A stretch of 7,334 nucleotides of DNA, taken from an uncultured Allosphingosinicella sp. (GTDB lineage Bacteria; Pseudomonadota; Alphaproteobacteria; Sphingomonadales; Sphingomonadaceae). The notes below the pieces were generated by a model. That model was not told the DNA's origin. It did not search any database and saw only the letters and a program-made list of their open reading frames with translations. Shown here one piece after another: positions 6,582 through 7,334 of this stretch. The first letter of the stretch is position 1. Each line of letters starts with the position of its first letter. Location of the stretch: contig CAKTCN010000063.1 in assembly GCA_934539295.1 (NCBI GenBank), forward strand, positions 1-7,334, written 5' to 3'. Position numbers and translations under genes: made by a program.

Positions 6582-7334
6582 TTACTTGTAGCAGACCTTC
6601 TTTGCGGCCTGGACCACGTCGTCGGACTTGATGAGCGCCAGCTTTTCGAGGTTGGCCGCGTAAGGTAGCGGCACGTCCTCGTCGGTGACGCGAAGGACCG
6701 GGGCGTCGAGGTCGTCGAAGCCTTCTTCCATCACGAAGGCGGCGATTTCGGCGCTGATCGAGCAGGTCGGCCAGCCTTCCTCGACGCAGACGATGCGGTT
6801 GGTCTTGGAAAGGCTCTTGAGCACCGTTTCCTTGTCGAGCGGACGCAGCGTGCGCAGGTCGATGACCTCAGCGTCGATCCCCTCGCCCGCCAGCTTCTCG
6901 GCAGCTTCGAGCGCGACGCCGACGCCGATCGAGTAGCTGACCAGGGTGACGTCCTTGCCCTCGCGCATGATACGGGCCTTGCCGATCGGCAGGACATAAT
7001 CGTCGAGCTTGGGCACTTCGAAGCTCTGGCCGTACATCAGCTCGTTTTCGAGGAACACGACCGGGTCTTCGGACCGGATCGCGGCCTTGAGGAGCCCCTT
7101 GGCATCGGCCGCGTCATATGGCGCGATCACGATCAAGCCCGGGACGCTGGCATACCAGGGGCCGTAATTCTGGCTGTGCTGCGCGCCGACGCGGGCGGCG
7201 GCGCCGTTCGGGCCACGGAACACGATCGGGCAGCGCATCTGGCCGCCGGACATGTAATTGGTCTTGGCCGCCGAGTTGATGATGTGGTCGATCGCCTGCA
7301 TGGCGAAGTTGAACGTCATGAACTCGATGATCGG
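6582..7334 (-). CDS. pdhB: Pyruvate dehydrogenase E1 component subunit beta, 5'-truncated by window edge
   Basis: This is the E1 beta subunit of the pyruvate dehydrogenase complex, which with E1 alpha decarboxylates pyruvate using thiamine diphosphate and acetylates the E2 lipoyl group, feeding acetyl-CoA to the TCA cycle. The window holds 250 residues to the stop. The frame stays open through the right edge ([18 protein letters not shown]), so the start and any N-terminal lipoyl domain lie outside. [16 protein letters not shown] contains the His (codon 7176-7178) that I take to match the conserved active-site His of E1 beta. [12 protein letters not shown] and the C-terminal transketolase domain ([56 protein letters not shown]) follow. 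Related oxo-acid dehydrogenase beta subunits are the alternative, but the AQHSQ and LENELMYG motifs favour pyruvate. A hairpin lies just downstream. Confidence 0.96.
   Translation of the reverse strand, partial: PIIEFMTFNFAMQAIDHIINSAAKTNYMSGGQMRCPIVFRGPNGAAARVGAQHSQNYGPWYASVPGLIVIAPYDAADAKGLLKAAIRSEDPVVFLENELMYGQSFEVPKLDDYVLPIGKARIMREGKDVTLVSYSIGVGVALEAAEKLAGEGIDAEVIDLRTLRPLDKETVLKSLSKTNRIVCVEEGWPTCSISAEIAAFVMEEGFDDLDAPVLRVTDEDVPLPYAANLEKLALIKSDDVVQAAKKVCYK

Noticed and set aside
5799..6668. Plus-strand open frames over the squalene-synthase-like gene and the gap beyond it
   Set aside because: They are antisense to a family-supported gene and run through palindromic repeats, with no family resemblance.
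1..7334. Defence island, phage, CRISPR or biosynthetic cluster
   Set aside because: Apart from four poorly characterised proteins the genes are housekeeping ones, composition looks even, and there is no transposase, integrase, repeat-spacer pattern or toxin-antitoxin pair.

Overview
The window reads as ordinary chromosomal DNA from a GC-rich alphaproteobacterium, most likely a member of the Sphingomonadales. This rests on the GyrA variant with an extra segment in its C-terminal domain, folate-dependent TrmFO, a two-subunit-type pyruvate dehydrogenase E1 beta, and short intergenic palindromes of the kind common in sphingomonads. The taxonomic call is inference from family resemblance. No mobile element, CRISPR array, prophage gene, tRNA or rRNA was seen.

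Layout, left to right. (1) The 3' part of gyrA (+), cut by the left edge, so the active-site Tyr region is missing. (2) A 217-base gap holding two palindromic units in inverted orientation, between gyrA and a convergent DUF488 gene. (3) A small DUF488-family gene (-), whose start lies 37 bases from that of the divergent trmFO. (4) trmFO (+), followed after 9 bases by a ThuA-like lipoprotein gene (+), probably one operon. (5) A membrane-anchored three-EF-hand protein gene (-), converging on the ThuA gene with only 3 bases between stops. (6) A 187-base gap with a terminator-like hairpin, then a short squalene/phytoene-synthase-like gene (-) without the family's Asp-rich motifs. (7) A gap with three successive hairpins, then the 3' part of the pyruvate dehydrogenase E1 beta gene (-), cut by the right edge.

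The genes do not form one pathway. They cover DNA topology (GyrA), tRNA m5U54 modification (TrmFO), central carbon metabolism (PdhB) and four poorly characterised proteins. I found no convincing undescribed multi-gene system. The points most worth following are the catalytically degenerate squalene/phytoene-synthase-like protein beside pdhB, the REP-like inverted pair whose inner stem is kept by three compensatory changes, and the hairpin cluster after pdhB. Start codons were re-assigned from ribosome-binding sites and family N-termini for four genes (DUF488, trmFO, EF-hand, squalene-synthase-like).
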